A DNA stretch of 64,000 nt from Archilochus colubris (Eukaryota > Chordata > Aves > Apodiformes > Trochilidae). Within the stretch, counting starts at the first letter, position 1, and each line of letters opens with the position of its first letter. The notes beneath the pieces were generated by a model, which did no database searches, was not told the origin of the DNA, and saw only the letters and a program-made list of their open reading frames with translations. This document shows positions 29,078-42,200 of this stretch, piece by piece. The position numbers and the translations under genes are program-made. The DNA is taken from assembly GCA_023079485.1 (NCBI GenBank), contig CM041089.1, forward strand, positions 16,631,160-16,695,159, given 5' to 3'.

Positions 29078-32000
29078 AGGAGCCAGCGTGAAGGTTTTGA
29101 GCACAGCATCCCCTTGGTTTCAGCCATTTCTGGGGGTTTGCTCACCTCCCTTGTACACCCAGGGAAGAGGCTGCTGGGCCAGACAGGCAGGAGAGCTTCC
29201 CAGCAAGCTTCATTTAAACTGCAAAAAGCCAGATTAGCCTTTTGGGTCAGGGTTTGGGCTGGGGGCAGGGTTATGAAGACTCATAATTAATCAATAAAGA
29301 TTAATGAGAGATTACTGGAGAACAGGCCATGATGAGCCCACCATCCAAGTAGGACCAAGGTGTCCATGGGGACTTAGCAGCTCTGCATCCCTTGGGATGA
29401 AGTCCAGGGGGATGCTTTGAGCCTGACCCTCCTGCTTCTCTCCCACCCTGTCCAGGGAGGATGCTCATCCCTTTGTGTCTCATCCATTGTGTCTGGACAC
29501 CTGAACAATCAAAAAAAGAGCAACCAACCCAAGGCATGAGTGACCAGCAGGTGGTGAGCAGAGCCCTGGGACTCCATTCTGGGGTGCTGGCCCTGACTCA
29601 CAGCCCCACATCAGCTGTTGCTCATCCAGCAGTTTCTTGATGCTCCCTAAGGTCTCCCCCTGCCTGGAGCACAGGTCCCAACTCCTTGGCACCAAGCTGG
29701 AACTTGCCCACAGATTGAAACCCTCAGGTGGGACAGAAGCCCTCCTGGAACTCAGCTGTGGAGAGGTGACCCAGCATGGAGAAGATAGCCAGGAAAACAA
29801 AGCCTCCTAGTGACAGAGCAGATTGGAGGGGATGGGCTGTGCTCCAGGCTCCTCTCCAGCCCATCGATGGTGTCCTCCAGCCTCGGGCACCTCTTTTGGA
29901 GTGGCATCATCTGCCCTTGGCTGGGGTGTTGCAGCTGTGCTGGGCTTCCCACGCCATGTCCCCTGCCAGAGGGGACACTGGAGTCAGAGGCTGAGGCCAT
30001 GGCCAGGGTTGCTAGGGAGGCAGCTCCATGCTGGGCTGAGATGATCAGTCCTGGCAAGGCTTGATGCTGTGGGTCTGACAGGACCTGTGCTGGCTGGGAT
30101 GGTACCCACAGCTCTGACCCAGGTGTCAGGACTCAGGAACCACCAGTGGTCACTGCCACAGAGCAGGGGGCACCAGGCAAAGCCTCTCCACAGAGATGTA
30201 GGGCAGGACCTCTGCGTGGTGCTACGCTCATCCTGAGGGGGCTGGCACCAGGATCCTGCAGGGAAATCCTCTCCTGGCCAGTGCAAAGCCACCAAGAAGG
30301 CCACCAAGCAAAGAGGTCACTGCTGCTTTCTGCTGCAGTGTGGGCAGGATACAGGTGCAGGTCTCCAGCTGCTGCTTCCTACTACAAAGAGCTGACAGGT
30401 TAAACAAGCTCAAGAGGTGACAAACAAGTCCTACCAGAGCAGCCACTGCCCAGAGAGCCACCTCTTCATCCCTTCAGCTGTCAGAGGGAGGGTGTGCAGG
30501 CATTAGTCACCCCCAGCTCTTACACAAGGCAGCTGCAAGCACCCAGGAGCAAGGAAGCAGCAGGCACAGGGCTCTAATTCACACCTGAGCAGCTTATTTA
30601 GAGGTGGTCATAAAAGTCCCTGAATCCTTTGTCCACCCCTCATGTCCTGTCCAACTCTGCTCTGCCCCAGCATGCCCAACAACAACCCTAAAAGTCAGCA
30701 AAGTGCTGAAATCAGTAATTTCAGCCTGGCATCAATGAAAATTCCATCCCTGTTTCAAGGGCTTTTTGCACTCAAAGGGAGACAGAGAGAGGCAAAGATC
30801 AGGAAAACAGAGTCCCATGAGCTGCAGCATCACTTGAGCCTGAAGCCACAGACAGCTGCCGAAGTCCCCTGGTGGGGACGTGTCCCACACACCAGGATCT
30901 TGCAGGAAGTACCCAAACAGACAGACTCCTGGGGGGCCTTATGCACCCCCATTAGGAGCAGAACAGGAATTCCCCCCCTCTTAAACAAGCCAAGATTTGC
31001 AGTCATGCTGGGCTAGCACCAAGAGCCATGTTGAAACATCAAGGACCATGGGCAGTGATGACATTTCACAGGGATGTTTACTGGCCAGTCCATCTTGCAG
31101 AGCAGCAACCAAGTGAAAGCTCATTGTAAATTAAAAGAAGGAAAAAAAAATCCCTCTGCTTACTGCACAGACTCATGTTACAGCATTTCAGCCTGGAAGG
31201 ATCATCTTCCTCACCATACTGAATCAGGTTTCTCCCTTACTGGTTACTGTCCATGGGAGAGAAAAGCTGGCAAGGCTGGCCGGGGAAATCTGCCATAAAG
31301 ATGAAGGTTTGCAAGGGAAATATCAGCAGCACTTCTTACTGCTGTAACCATCACCATCAGCCTCAGATGTTCACGTGAAGAGAGTTCACAAAAGCAGCTG
31401 AGAGTAAATTCATAGTTTCTTCTCAAGGGGGCAAAGCAAAATCAGCACTGAGTAGATTGGGGGGGAAAGAGGAAAGGCTTTTGCACTGCCACACTCCTTT
31501 TTTCTTGTGCAATTGAACCCACCTGGACACTGAGCCCAGGGGGGATGGAGTGGGGAATATTTAGGTCCTCAGCTCCCAGCTCAGCACCAAGGCAGGACCT
31601 AGGTACCTTTGGGTTCCAAGCTGAGCCTTGAGGATTAGGTGCTGGACTTGAAAACTTCTCAGGGTTGAGTCCACACCCCTCAGTTTTCCCCTAAAATTAT
31701 TGCCTTTATTTTGAATGCCCCCCAAAATTGGTGCTTGCTCTTCAGCTCCATCACTGTACCTGCAGGCCAGCAGCTCTGGGATGCCAAGACACCTGCTGCC
31801 TTCAGAGCATGATTTACAATCCAGTTCTGAAAAGCCAAGCTCTGAGAGGTATCTGCCAGACCATCTGCACGCAGACACAATCCCGGCACACTTCTGCCAG
31901 CAGGTCCAGCATTTTCACCACGTTCATCTTCCAGCTGCAGTCAGCAGCCAAAGCACAGTGCAATTTGGGGATCTTCTGCTCTTCCACACAGCCCATTCCA

Positions 32001-34410
32001 CTTTGCTGCAAATCTGGAGATGCAAGAGCCTTGGAAATACTCCAAAGTACCTGCTTTCTCCTCCCCACCCAAAGTGGTTTGATTTCCCCAAAATTTCCAC
32101 TCCCCCCCCCCCCCATTTTGAGACAAAAGGCAAGGCCAAAATGGGGAAAACCCAACCAAGGAGCTGTTTTCCCCAGTGCCTCCAGAAGAGTCAGGAACAA
32201 CCCCCAGAGTGCAACTTGATGATGCTCACCCAGTCCAGCCCAGAGGGTGAGATGCACCTTGGCCACCTACATGGCAAACAGAGACAGGCACTGACCTGCC
32301 ACTCTCTCCATCTCATCTCAGTGATCTTGATTTCCATAGGATTACAGGAAAATTCAGGTTCTGCACCTCTCCTCCAAGTAGAACCAGGGATGTGAAAAAA
32401 ACTGAATGACCTACAAACACTCTCCCCCCCAACCTCCCTTCCAACCTCCTTCAGAAGAGCTGGCACCAGCCACCAGCAATCCTCTCTCCACTCCTAGGGG
32501 AGAGGGTCATTAACAAATTAGCAAGAGGATAAAGGATAAACCTCCCAGATTTTTTTTTCCATTTCCAGGATAACTCACTGTTTCCCAGCCAGCCCCATGC
32601 CAAGGATGCAGTACTGCATCTCTGGAGGAGGCTGCACTGATGAATATGCAGGTGTCTGCTGCCACAGATAGTTATTTATAACTTTGTGGGATTCAGAAGG
32701 CCTTTAATGACCATTTGCTGAGAGCTGAAATAGCTCATTTCTTTCTCTCACACAGAAACAGACTGAGTCAAATAGCCAAGACAGCCAGAAAATAATCCAG
32801 GCTGAAACCTTTGATAAAATCCTTGGCCATTTCAGAAGTGTCTGCTTTCACACTACCTGTCTCATGATTAACTAGGTGGACGGGTGCTCTCAATCCCCAC
32901 CTGAACCCACCCAGAGGTAACAACCTTTTTCAAGCACTAAAATAGAGACACAACTCTGGAGGGGCAACTCAACCCCCTATCTGGCACTCGAATGCAAGGT
33001 GCCATCCATGCAGGTGCAGGGACAGGTCCCTGCACCTCAACAAGAAGCAAACATCAGAGGTGCATGAGCAGCCTCAATCCCTGAAACTGCTTTGCTTGGG
33101 GACACCAAACCTCTGGCTGAAGGGGTTTCAGAGCCAGCAAGGGGCTCCAGTTCCTGCTTCAGACATTGGTGTCCTCCTTCCCAGCACTGGGGTCCAAGGG
33201 CTCTGCTGCTACTCAGGGACACCTAAAGGACTAAGATAGGATGGGAACCAGTGCTCTGGACCACACCAGCCCTCCTGCCTGCCTGGAGAGGGAGAGGCAA
33301 TAAAAATATCTTGGGTTTTAAGAAACACTTAGTAGCTTAATCCTCATGCACCCCATGCATACCTGAGGTTGGCTTTAGGGAAATGCAGCCTTTTGAACCT
33401 CCTATCCCAACCACTCTGTAATCACAGCAGGTCAATAAAAAGCCAAATGAAATAAAAATTAATTTAAAAGACTGGAAAGAGCAACTGGAAAATGATTTAT
33501 TCATTTTTTCCATCATATCCCTGTATAGGTACAACTTTTTTCCCCACTGGTGGTGGGGCAGGTGGGAACATCTTGTACTAAGTATTGATGTGGTACAGCC
33601 TGGTGTCCAGGCTGGGTTAGCCCCAGGAAAACCTCAGGGCAACCCCTTTAGAATGGGACCCAAAGAACTCCATGAGCTGCCCCAAGAAAGCCCCATCTCA
33701 GGAGAATCATGGCAGGGAGATGAGAAGGAAGAGGCATTCTTGGAGCAAACCTAAGGAACACCTGAGTTTTTACAGGCACAAACCATCAAGCAAAGACCTG
33801 GGCATACTGGTAAAGTGCCCAAGGAGACCACAAGCTGCCTTCTGGCAATTAATTAAGCTCAAGTAATCACTCAGAGAGACACGGGGGCTGATGCTGTAGG
33901 AAACAGCCAGCAGCTATCATGACATGCACAGAGAAAAAGCCCAATTGCCTGGCCCAGCCAGCCTTCCCACCACCAGTACATTTGGCTCTTTGAAGAAAGG
34001 AGCTTTGCCACCTCCAGACATTGCTGGAACTTGGCAATGAAAATAAAAATCAGCAAATGAAACCAGCAGCCAGAGCACCTCGAAAACACTCAACCCATCA
34101 TTGTTCTTATCTGGAGATAACCATCCAACCATCAGCACACCACCAGCCCTCCAGGCAAGCATCCAGAGGCAGAGACCAACTCCCTGCTGCAGATTTGCAC
34201 CTCTCAGGGAAATCAGTACCCCCAGCATGAATCACAAACCCAGCAAGAACCCCAAGAAATGCTGTCCTCACAATCCCTCAGTTGAGCAGCTCCACACCAC
34301 CAGCTGGGTGTTCCCAGCCCTTGCCAATGCCTTCCCCAGACTGGCAGGAAAAGCAGAGCCAAGGGGAGGCTGCTGCTGCTCATGGGATTCTCTCTTGTCC
34401 TGAGTCTTCT

Positions 34411-34444
34411 CCTATAGGGTGCTATAGGTGCTGCACCCTATAGG
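34411..34444. repeat. Perfect 12-bp inverted repeat
   Basis: CCTATAGGGTGC (34411-34422) and its exact reverse complement GCACCCTATAGG (34433-34444) are separated by 10 bases that themselves contain CTATAGG-like sequence. A direct repeat CCTCAGAATAT follows at 34448 and 34470. Confidence 0.95.
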
Positions 34445-37259
34445 TGTCCTCAGAATATATATGTATATTCCTCAGAATATACAGGTGAGCTCAGAAGCAC
34501 ATAGCTAGGCCTAACATCACTGGGGACCTCCACAGGGAATCCTACAGCCTCCCCCTCCCCCAAAAATGTTGAGAACACTGACAGCCCATTGCCAGTGCTC
34601 CCAGTTATGCAGGAGGCGTTTTGGGGGTCATGGGGAGGTCTGAGCATGGGGCTTTGAAGACCAAGAACTCCAGCAGGTCCTGTGCTGCAGCAAGGACATA
34701 ATTATATATACATTATATAGGGCATCTACATTACAAAGCAGCAGAGGAAGCCTTCCCAAATCCAGGCAGTGCCCAGCTGCCCCAAAGTTTCCAGCTCAGG
34801 ACTGATCCACCCATGTCTGCAGGTATAAAAACTCTTGCAAGGTTTTTATTCTGTGTGTGTCCTGTCCCATCCCCATCCCCATCCCCCCCTCTTTATTTTT
34901 TTTAAGCAACAAGTTTTTCTAGATGACTAGCCCAGGGCACCTGGAACTGGAAGCACTCCAGCCCTTTAAAAAGTGCTGACTCCAGTCCACAAAAAGCCAG
35001 ATAATCGTCTGCTTTTATAAGCTCATGAAACTTGGCATCTGCCAAATGGAAGGACGCAAAATTGTTAGCAATAATTTACAATAATAGGATTTAAAAAAAA
35101 AAAAGAAAATAAACGGAGACACGTTTATGCCTTCATTTGACTATACAGGTTTACAAGGGCATGGACAAGTTGGGACAGAGCAAGGAACATCCCTTAAAAA
35201 AAGATGCTCTTAAAAACAACATCCACACACACAACTAATACTTCAAACATCCCTTGTGCCTTTGTTTAAACTTGGTCACAGAGCACCCCATTGTCAAGCA
35301 GCAGCTGGACTTCTTCCTAGCTCAACACGGCACCTGACCTTGCACAAGAAGGAAATACTCTGCTCCAGAGCCTTGGCACACACATGGCCTCCCAGCCAGG
35401 GATCATCAACCCCTTATCTGGATTTGTGCCACCCAGCACGTGGTGGAGGACAGCAGAACATGGGCTTGAGTCACTTCCAAGCCACCAACTGGGGGTTTTC
35501 CCTTAGCAGAAGGCACAAATGCAACAGCAGCGTGTTGAAAAACAGGGGGGAGATGAAGCAGTGGGGACCCCAGCAGATGCACCTGGGCAATATTTCTCTG
35601 CAGCACAAAGCAACAATGAAGGCAAAGAGGAAGAAATCTCCACTATGTACATGGACAACAGACAGGTTACCAGCTCCCACCCAACATCATTTTACATCTA
35701 GTCCTCAGAACACTTTGGCACAGAAACTCCCTTGCTCGCCTGGGTGCAATAAATCCCTGTATCTTCAGCAATTACAGAATTATAGCTTTTTTTGCTCAAG
35801 TCATATCTCAAAAAGCAGGGAAGAGAGCACCCTGGAAGGATTCAGACCACACGTTGCCACACTGCTGTAGCTACCTCCAAAAAGTTTGGCCAAGCCTGGC
35901 AAGCTCCCCAGGATGTCCACTGAGGCCTGTGGGTTGACCAAGTTACCAAGCTCCTGAGAGCAGCCAGAACTCACTTTTCTTAATCATAATTAAAGAAAAA
36001 AAATTGTAAAAAAATCAGACTTACTTAAGTAGTTCAACCATCTCAGGGTCAGACCATTGCTCAGGTCAGCCCCTGGGTAGACCTAGCTCCCCCATCTCCC
36101 TTGCACTCATGTGCAAAGCCTGGAACTTCTCAGAGCAACAGGCAAATCTGTGCTAGGAAACCCCAGCATGCAGGACCCCCAAACCTGTGGTCCTCAATGC
36201 TGCAGAGTGCCAGGCACCTGCAGGCACTCCCCAGATTTGCAGCTTCCTGGGAAAAGGTGGAAGAGAGGCTTTAGGAAGGTGCACACACTGAGGAACTGCT
36301 CCTTGATTTCCATGCTATTTTCTTCAAGTGTGGGAAAACCAGTGGAGCTGTGCCAAAAGGGATACCAGGTACCATGCTCAGGCTCTCCTGGCAGATAACT
36401 GGGATGCAAGAGGATTCCTGGCATTCCAGCAGCACCAGAGTATTCCTCCCCCCCCCTGCAGCCCACCCCCAAGCAGACAGCCCTGGCAAGGAAGGCAGGC
36501 AGTGTATGGATGGGCTTCCTGCTCATTTTCCCTGCAGAAAAAGCACATGCAGACATACATTTGCTTTTCTTCCTAAGAAGAGCTGCAATTCCTGCTGCAT
36601 GAGGAGCACAACCCCACACAGGCACCCTGAGAGGGGAGCAGGTGGGTGCATGCAGCCTCACCACCCCATCCTGCCCGGATCCAGCACCCTGCTGAGCTCT
36701 GGCATCGGTGCTGCCACACATTCCTGCTGCCTGGCACCTGCCTGGCAAGTCTTGGCAGAGCACCATGCCAGGGCCCACAAGCATGCTGCTAACACCAGCA
36801 CCCCTGGGAGCCAGCTCTGGCTCTGCAAGGACCAGCCAAAGCTCCCACCTCACCTCTTTGGATCTTTTCTCACCCATTTCCACCTGCCTATCCCTAATCC
36901 CTCCTGAACTCAGCCATGCCAAGGGCAGTGCCACTGGTTGTGCTCTGTTTAAATGAGAGGTGTGTGGCTGTCACCCCTTCCTCCACACAAGCCCACCCTG
37001 TCACCCTTAAGCCTGTTTTTAACCTGCATTTGGGATCCTAATGTGCCACTACCAAGTGGTGTCAGAGGGTAGGGAAGTACCAGGGAGAGGAGTTGGTTCT
37101 CTCACCCGTAGCAGGCCAGAAGCAGAGTTATAAAACAACCTGCCAGCAGAGCCCGAAGAAGGCATCAGAAGTATGCAGTGAGGAGCCAGGATCTTATCGA
37201 GGAATTTCACCCCTCTCCTCAAGGAGCTGGAGACACCTCTGAAGGGAGGAAGGACGGAC

Positions 37260-38150
37260 AGCTCTGCCCTGCGATGTGCACCACGAGGAGAGGTCCTGGC
37301 AGGAGCGGCTGAGACCCAGCTCCACCTCAGCTCCTCCACCGTGGGCTCCAGTCCGTGCTTCCAGTGCCAACTGGGAGCTCAACGCTGAGCAGGGCTTGGC
37401 TGGGCCATGCTGGTGGCAGAAGCTGCTGGGCATGCCGCTGCCAGCTCTGGGCACAAGGGAGGCAGAGCCACGCAGTGCCCAACCGGGACACGAGTGGGGC
37501 AGTACCAGGGCAGTACCGGGCAGAGGGGTTCGGGGTCCTGCCAGTCTCGGAACCCGTTCCCGGCCATCCCAGCCCAGGCTCTCCTTGAGCCCTCGGGAGT
37601 CCCTGCCGGCATTCTGCCGCCAGCCCCCCGCCCCTGCCCCCCGCTCCACACCGGGCAGGTCCCTGCCCTTCCCCGGGAAGGCAGCCGGCAGCCGGCGGGG
37701 GCTGTCCCGGGAAGGGATCATTCCCGGAGAACCGCGGCGGGAGAGCAGCAACAGCGGAGAACCAGCAGCAGAAAAAGCAGCAGCAGCAGCACCCACCCAG
37801 CCCGGGGCTGCTCCCGGAGCTGCCGGCCCGGCTGTGAGCAGAGCAGGGCCGGGCCGGGCCGCGCCCTGGTGCCGCAAAGCGACGTCGCCTCCGCTCCGGG
37901 AGGCCCGGCCCGGTCCGGCCCCATCGCACCGGTACGCACTCACCTGTCACCGGCCAGGACACGGCGGAGCGGCTGCCGCTCCGGCTCCGGTTCCGGCTCC
38001 GGTTCCGGCAGCGGCCGCTGGGCTCGGCAGCGCGGGCCCGCGGCGACCTGCAGCCCGCTCCCGGCCCGCCTCCGGCCCGCCCCGCCCCGACAGCACCGCC
38101 CCGGCCCGGCCCGGCCCGGCCAGGTGAGCACCGCCCGCACCAGCCCCGCA
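37260..38150 (-). promoter_or_regulatory. RASSF7: CpG-island promoter of RASSF7 (possibly bidirectional)
   Basis: Dense CpG island with many GC boxes and repeated CCGGTTCCGGCT units near 37981-38010. A minus-strand donor GACAG|GTGAGTGCG at 37944/37943 suits the noncoding first exon of RASSF7. A plus-strand donor CCAG|GTGAGCACC near 38121 suggests a second transcript leaving to the right. No TATA box was seen. In human the RASSF7 promoter is head-to-head with LMNTD2, so a bidirectional promoter is reasonable, but no downstream plus-strand coding exon was found. Confidence 0.6.
37944..38110 (-). other. RASSF7: Probable RASSF7 noncoding first exon
   Basis: GC-rich minus-strand sequence ending in a consensus donor (ACAG|GTGAGT). 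It has no start codon that leads into the RASSF7 frame. It would be joined to the acceptor before 25545. The transcription start is not defined. Confidence 0.5.
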
Positions 38151-38199
38151 CCCCGCGTCCCGGGCTGGCAGCCCCCTTGGGCTGCGGGAAAGAGCTCTG

Positions 38200-38680
38200 T
38201 GATTTGCCTTTTCTAAAGAAAAAAAAAAAAATAAAAAAACCTTTAAATTCTTAAAAAAAACCAAACAAACCCCCCCAAAACGCAACCAGACAAGAAACAC
38301 CTAAAAATGACTTCTTAAAACCTTTCTGAGCAAGGTCTTAGCTTCTCTTTCTTGTAACAAAGGAAGTTTAAAATGCTCCTTTATAAAAAAGTCTTAAATT
38401 CTCCTGGTTTAGGTTTTTTTTTTGGTTGGTTGTTTTTGGTTTTTTTTTCCAATAATTAAAATTAAAATTTTCCTTTTTTCGGAACTCCATTCTCCTTTTT
38501 AGTTTGAAAAAGGTCTTGAATTCTCTTTAAAAAAAAACAAAACCAAAAAAACCAGAGCAACTTTAATCCTCGTAATTTTTAAAAAAATAAATCTTAAATC
38601 TTCTCCTTTTTGTATTATAAAAAACAAAAAAACAGCAAAAAACAAACAAAAACCCCAGCACAAAATAAAACCACAACAAA
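38200..38680. other. A/T-run-rich stretch flanking CpG island
   Basis: Abrupt change from the CpG island to AT-rich sequence with many A8-A13 and T8-T9 runs. It has no gene and no recognised repeat family. Confidence 0.6.
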
Positions 38681-38765
38681 ACCTCAGGGTTCCTCTCCAT
38701 GCGCAGCTCCCGGTGCCGGGTTCCTGTGCCGCTGGAAGTGCTCAGCCACACCTAAAAGCACACCC

Positions 38766-38817
38766 AACCCTAACCCTAACCCTGACCCGAACCCGAACCC
38801 GAACCTGAACCCGAACC
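38766..38817 (+). repeat. Short telomere-like array (CCCTAA/CCCGAA)n
   Basis: Starts with two perfect CCCTAA units (the C-strand of the vertebrate telomere repeat) and continues as CCCTGA, CCCGAA and CCTGAA variants in the same 6-base register, about eight to nine units in all. Confidence 0.9.
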
Positions 38818-39195
38818 AGGACCTCCCCGCGCAGCAGGTCCCGTGGGTCAGGAGCTGTTCCGGAGGGTCCGATCTCCTCCCGGGTCGGAGGGGAGGTGCA
38901 GCCCCCCTGCCCGGGGCCCTTCAGGCAGCGTGGGGCCCGCAGTGCCCTGAGGCCACAGGGAGCAGGGGCAGGGAGACAGGTTCAGCTCGTTGGGATGGAA
39001 CAGGTGCCTGCTGAGGGCATGGAAGGCTTGGGAATCTCCTCACCTCTTCCCTCTCCATCCGAGCTCCCAAAAAACCCATCGGAAAGCTCCTCCTGCCTCC
39101 CATGCTGGTGCCCTTCCACCCAGCACTGGTGTGGGCTGTGGTGGCCCATCTGTCCCTGGCCTCCACTGGGGAGGGGGCAGTGGGGCAGACACACA

Positions 39196-39269
39196 TTTAT
39201 CCTCATATTATTTATCCTCATATGTTTTATCCTCATATTATTTATCCTTTATCCTCGTATTATTTATCC
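39196..39269 (+). repeat. 15-bp minisatellite TTTATCCTCATATTA
   Basis: Four full copies of a 15-base unit plus two 7-base partial TTTATCC units, nearly perfect. It contains overlapping TTTATC motifs. Confidence 0.93.
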
Positions 39270-42200
39270 AGGAGCTCCTCTGGAATGTCCCACTGCTCAT
39301 GAGAAAGGATAACACACACGTCAGAACACAGGTCCCGAGGTGTCTGCTTTGAAGTGGATCTCAGGGCTGCTGCTCCATCACAAAACGTGTATTAATTTTT
39401 ACCTATAATCAGGAAAAATATCCATCTCATGTGGACCTCGTCGCCTTTAGGACATCTTTAGCTTCCCACTTAGCCACGTTCAAGCTGCTGAGATTAGGGG
39501 GTGATGCAGCACGTGAGTATATATTTGTCACTTAACAGCTTTAATTAGGTTTTAAATGAAGTTTTCTGTTGTTCTGATATATTCCCCATAATTATGGTCT
39601 CCTCAAATCAGATAACACATCTGACACTCCATAGCACACGCCATGCCCTGGAGATCTTACAGTGCAGGAGGAACAAATATCTCTATAAGAAAACAACAAA
39701 AGCTGTTCTCAGGAGATATGTATCTTATTTATTAGCCCGGATACTCTTCTGTGATCCTAATTAGACACAAACTGAGCAGAGGTTCATTTGCCACTAATTA
39801 GGATAGTTGTCTTTCTTTCAGTAAAAAGATTTTGAGTTTTAAATCTTTCTACCCTTAGCAGCTTGTAAAAAAAATGGAAATCTCTTTGCACTTGTAAAGG
39901 TAATACTGGAAAAAATAAATAGGTTTCTGACTCTGCACTCTTATGTCTGTGTGATCCTTTGATCCCCTGTCCTACAGAGAGTTCTCCATGCCTTCCATCA
40001 GCCAAGATGGATGAAAGTATTCAGAGAACAGCTCCATACTGCTGAGCTCCTCCAGACCAGGTACTCATGGACCACCCCCTCCAACCCTTGTAGTGTCTCC
40101 AGATTTCTTCCTGAAGCTCAGAAGCTCCCGTGGTGCTGAGGCCACGTCCAGGGACTGACCCATGAGTAACAACAGAGGTGATTTCTGGGGTTGTGTGTCC
40201 TCACTGGGTTTCCTAGCATCTCAAAGTTTGGAAAAGTCACATGCTGGTTGTACACTGAGCACCCGAGCTGCTTTTGAGAGGAGAAGGGACCTCAGCATCT
40301 GGAATATTGAGTAGCTGAATTATACCCAAGCAGGTCCTTTGGTCTCTACAGGAGCCTCCCTACTGCAGGTGAGACCAAACTCTACCTGAGTTTCCCCAGA
40401 GATGATGATGCTGTCTTGCTGCTGTGTGCTCAGGAATGCAACAAGAAGACTCCTTCCTCTGAGGCTTCTTAAGATACAGAAAAATGTAAGTATTTAAAAA
40501 TAGCTATGGTAATTAAAAATATTATATATATATATTTATACAAGAGTGCTGTCTCCTGTTGCTAAGCATACACTTGTAGTAGGGTTGGGAAGTGGCTGTT
40601 GACCCTTTCATCACTCTTAGGGCTTTGGGAGAATTTTGAGGGGTCTTACATTTTTGGAAGTTTCTTTTGGAGGACTGTGAACCCACCACTGTTTCTCTGA
40701 CCAGGGTTTTATTACACAGCCATACACTGTTTTGCTAGGAGACAGAGGATGCCGCCCCTAATGTAACAAAAGAGCCAGTCTGGAAGAATTTTTTCCTCTG
40801 TTTCTAGGACAACAAGAGACATGAGAAAGAAAAGGCACTGCAGCATCACAGGAAGCCAAACTGGGGCTCAGTGCTGCAGTACTGCAGCTGACTGCCAGCA
40901 CACCATGGACGACCCCTCAGCATCCCACCCACAGCACTGCTGGAGTTGGGGCTGGCAGCAAGGAGAGACCTTGGTCTGGTGGGAAGATGAGCTGATGTCC
41001 CTCAATGGCTTTCCTCTTGGCTTTCCCCATCCTCCTGCTTTATTCAAGTGTTCACTCTGCTTCTGCAGCTAGCCTGGAAAAGTTGCTGAGAGCTTGTGTC
41101 CTGTGGCTGAAATAAGAATGGAGATGTTCAACTGCAGCCTGCAGGGTTTCAACCCAAGACAAGAAAGGTTTGGGACATATTTATGCATTTGGGTAACATT
41201 TTTCAAAAAAAACCACCACCAGCAGCTGCCATTTCTGTGCCTATCTGCTTCCCACACCTCTGGTGGTGGGAGCTTTGAAGGGAGATGACCTGCAAAGGGC
41301 TTCTTGAAAAGTGGTGCCCCAAAAACCCACGGTGCAGATGAACGGGAGCCAAGTGGAGAGGCAGCATTGTACAAACCCAGGGTGTGGGCAGAGAAAGAAA
41401 TCTCAGGTCCCTACACCCTCCAGAAATCTGTGTTGCCTGCTTTTTGCTGGAACAGCTCCTGGGAATGGTACAAACCAGCAAAACCTGGATTCAGAAGGGA
41501 TCTGCATGACTCCAGATGCAGAGCAGGGGCTCTCACTTACCCCTTTTGCAATAAAAAGTAGACAAAAGAGATGTATTTAGGTACCTTTTCCATTCCTATT
41601 TATTGTCCCCAGGGGAGAGCAGGGCTTGGTCTGTATCTGTACAGCTTCATGGCTGTTCCTCACTTCAGCAGCAATTTGAGCTGTGCAGAGCCAGGAACAG
41701 AGGAGGAACAGCCAGAACAACAGTGGATGGGAGACTAGAGAGAGGGAAATGGGCTGAAGGAAAAAGAAGAGGAAAGAAGGGAAAGTTGGGAGATAAAAAG
41801 GATGCTCAGGATTGCACATCCTGCAATCTTTCATTCCCCATCTAGGTGCTGGATAGGATTCTCAAGATCTGCCTTTCCCCTTGGAAATAGCCCCACTAAT
41901 AATGGCTGTGGAGTGGGAAAGCAAGAGCTCTGTGCCCCACTGCTGCTGGGGGAGCCTGTGACCTGGGCTGCCCGGGTTTCCCAAGCATTCAGCAGTGTGA
42001 TCATGCTAATTCAGCTTGGGACCTTTCAAAGACTTGCTGGGAAAAGTCCCTTCCTTCCCAGAGGCACTGAAAGTTTTGACCTCCTGACCCTCCCTTTTAC
42101 TAAGAGGTTCCAAAGCAGCACTGCAGCTGGGAAGGTTTTTGTTCATGCCTCAGTGATTCTCTGATGGCAGAGCAAGCTGGTGTTTATCTAGGCTTGACCT

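Larger units (their letters stand above)
25546..37943 (-). other. RASSF7: RASSF7 intron 1 (inferred)
   Basis: About 12.4 kb between the first coding exon and the CpG-island exon that ends in a donor at 37943. It contains one old CR1 fragment (27517-27830), a CA microsatellite, a 79-base tandem duplication (28926-29077) and a perfect 12-bp inverted repeat (34411-34444). I found no coding exon on either strand. The assignment as one intron rests on the matched donor and acceptor and on the absence of a nearer promoter. Confidence 0.5.
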
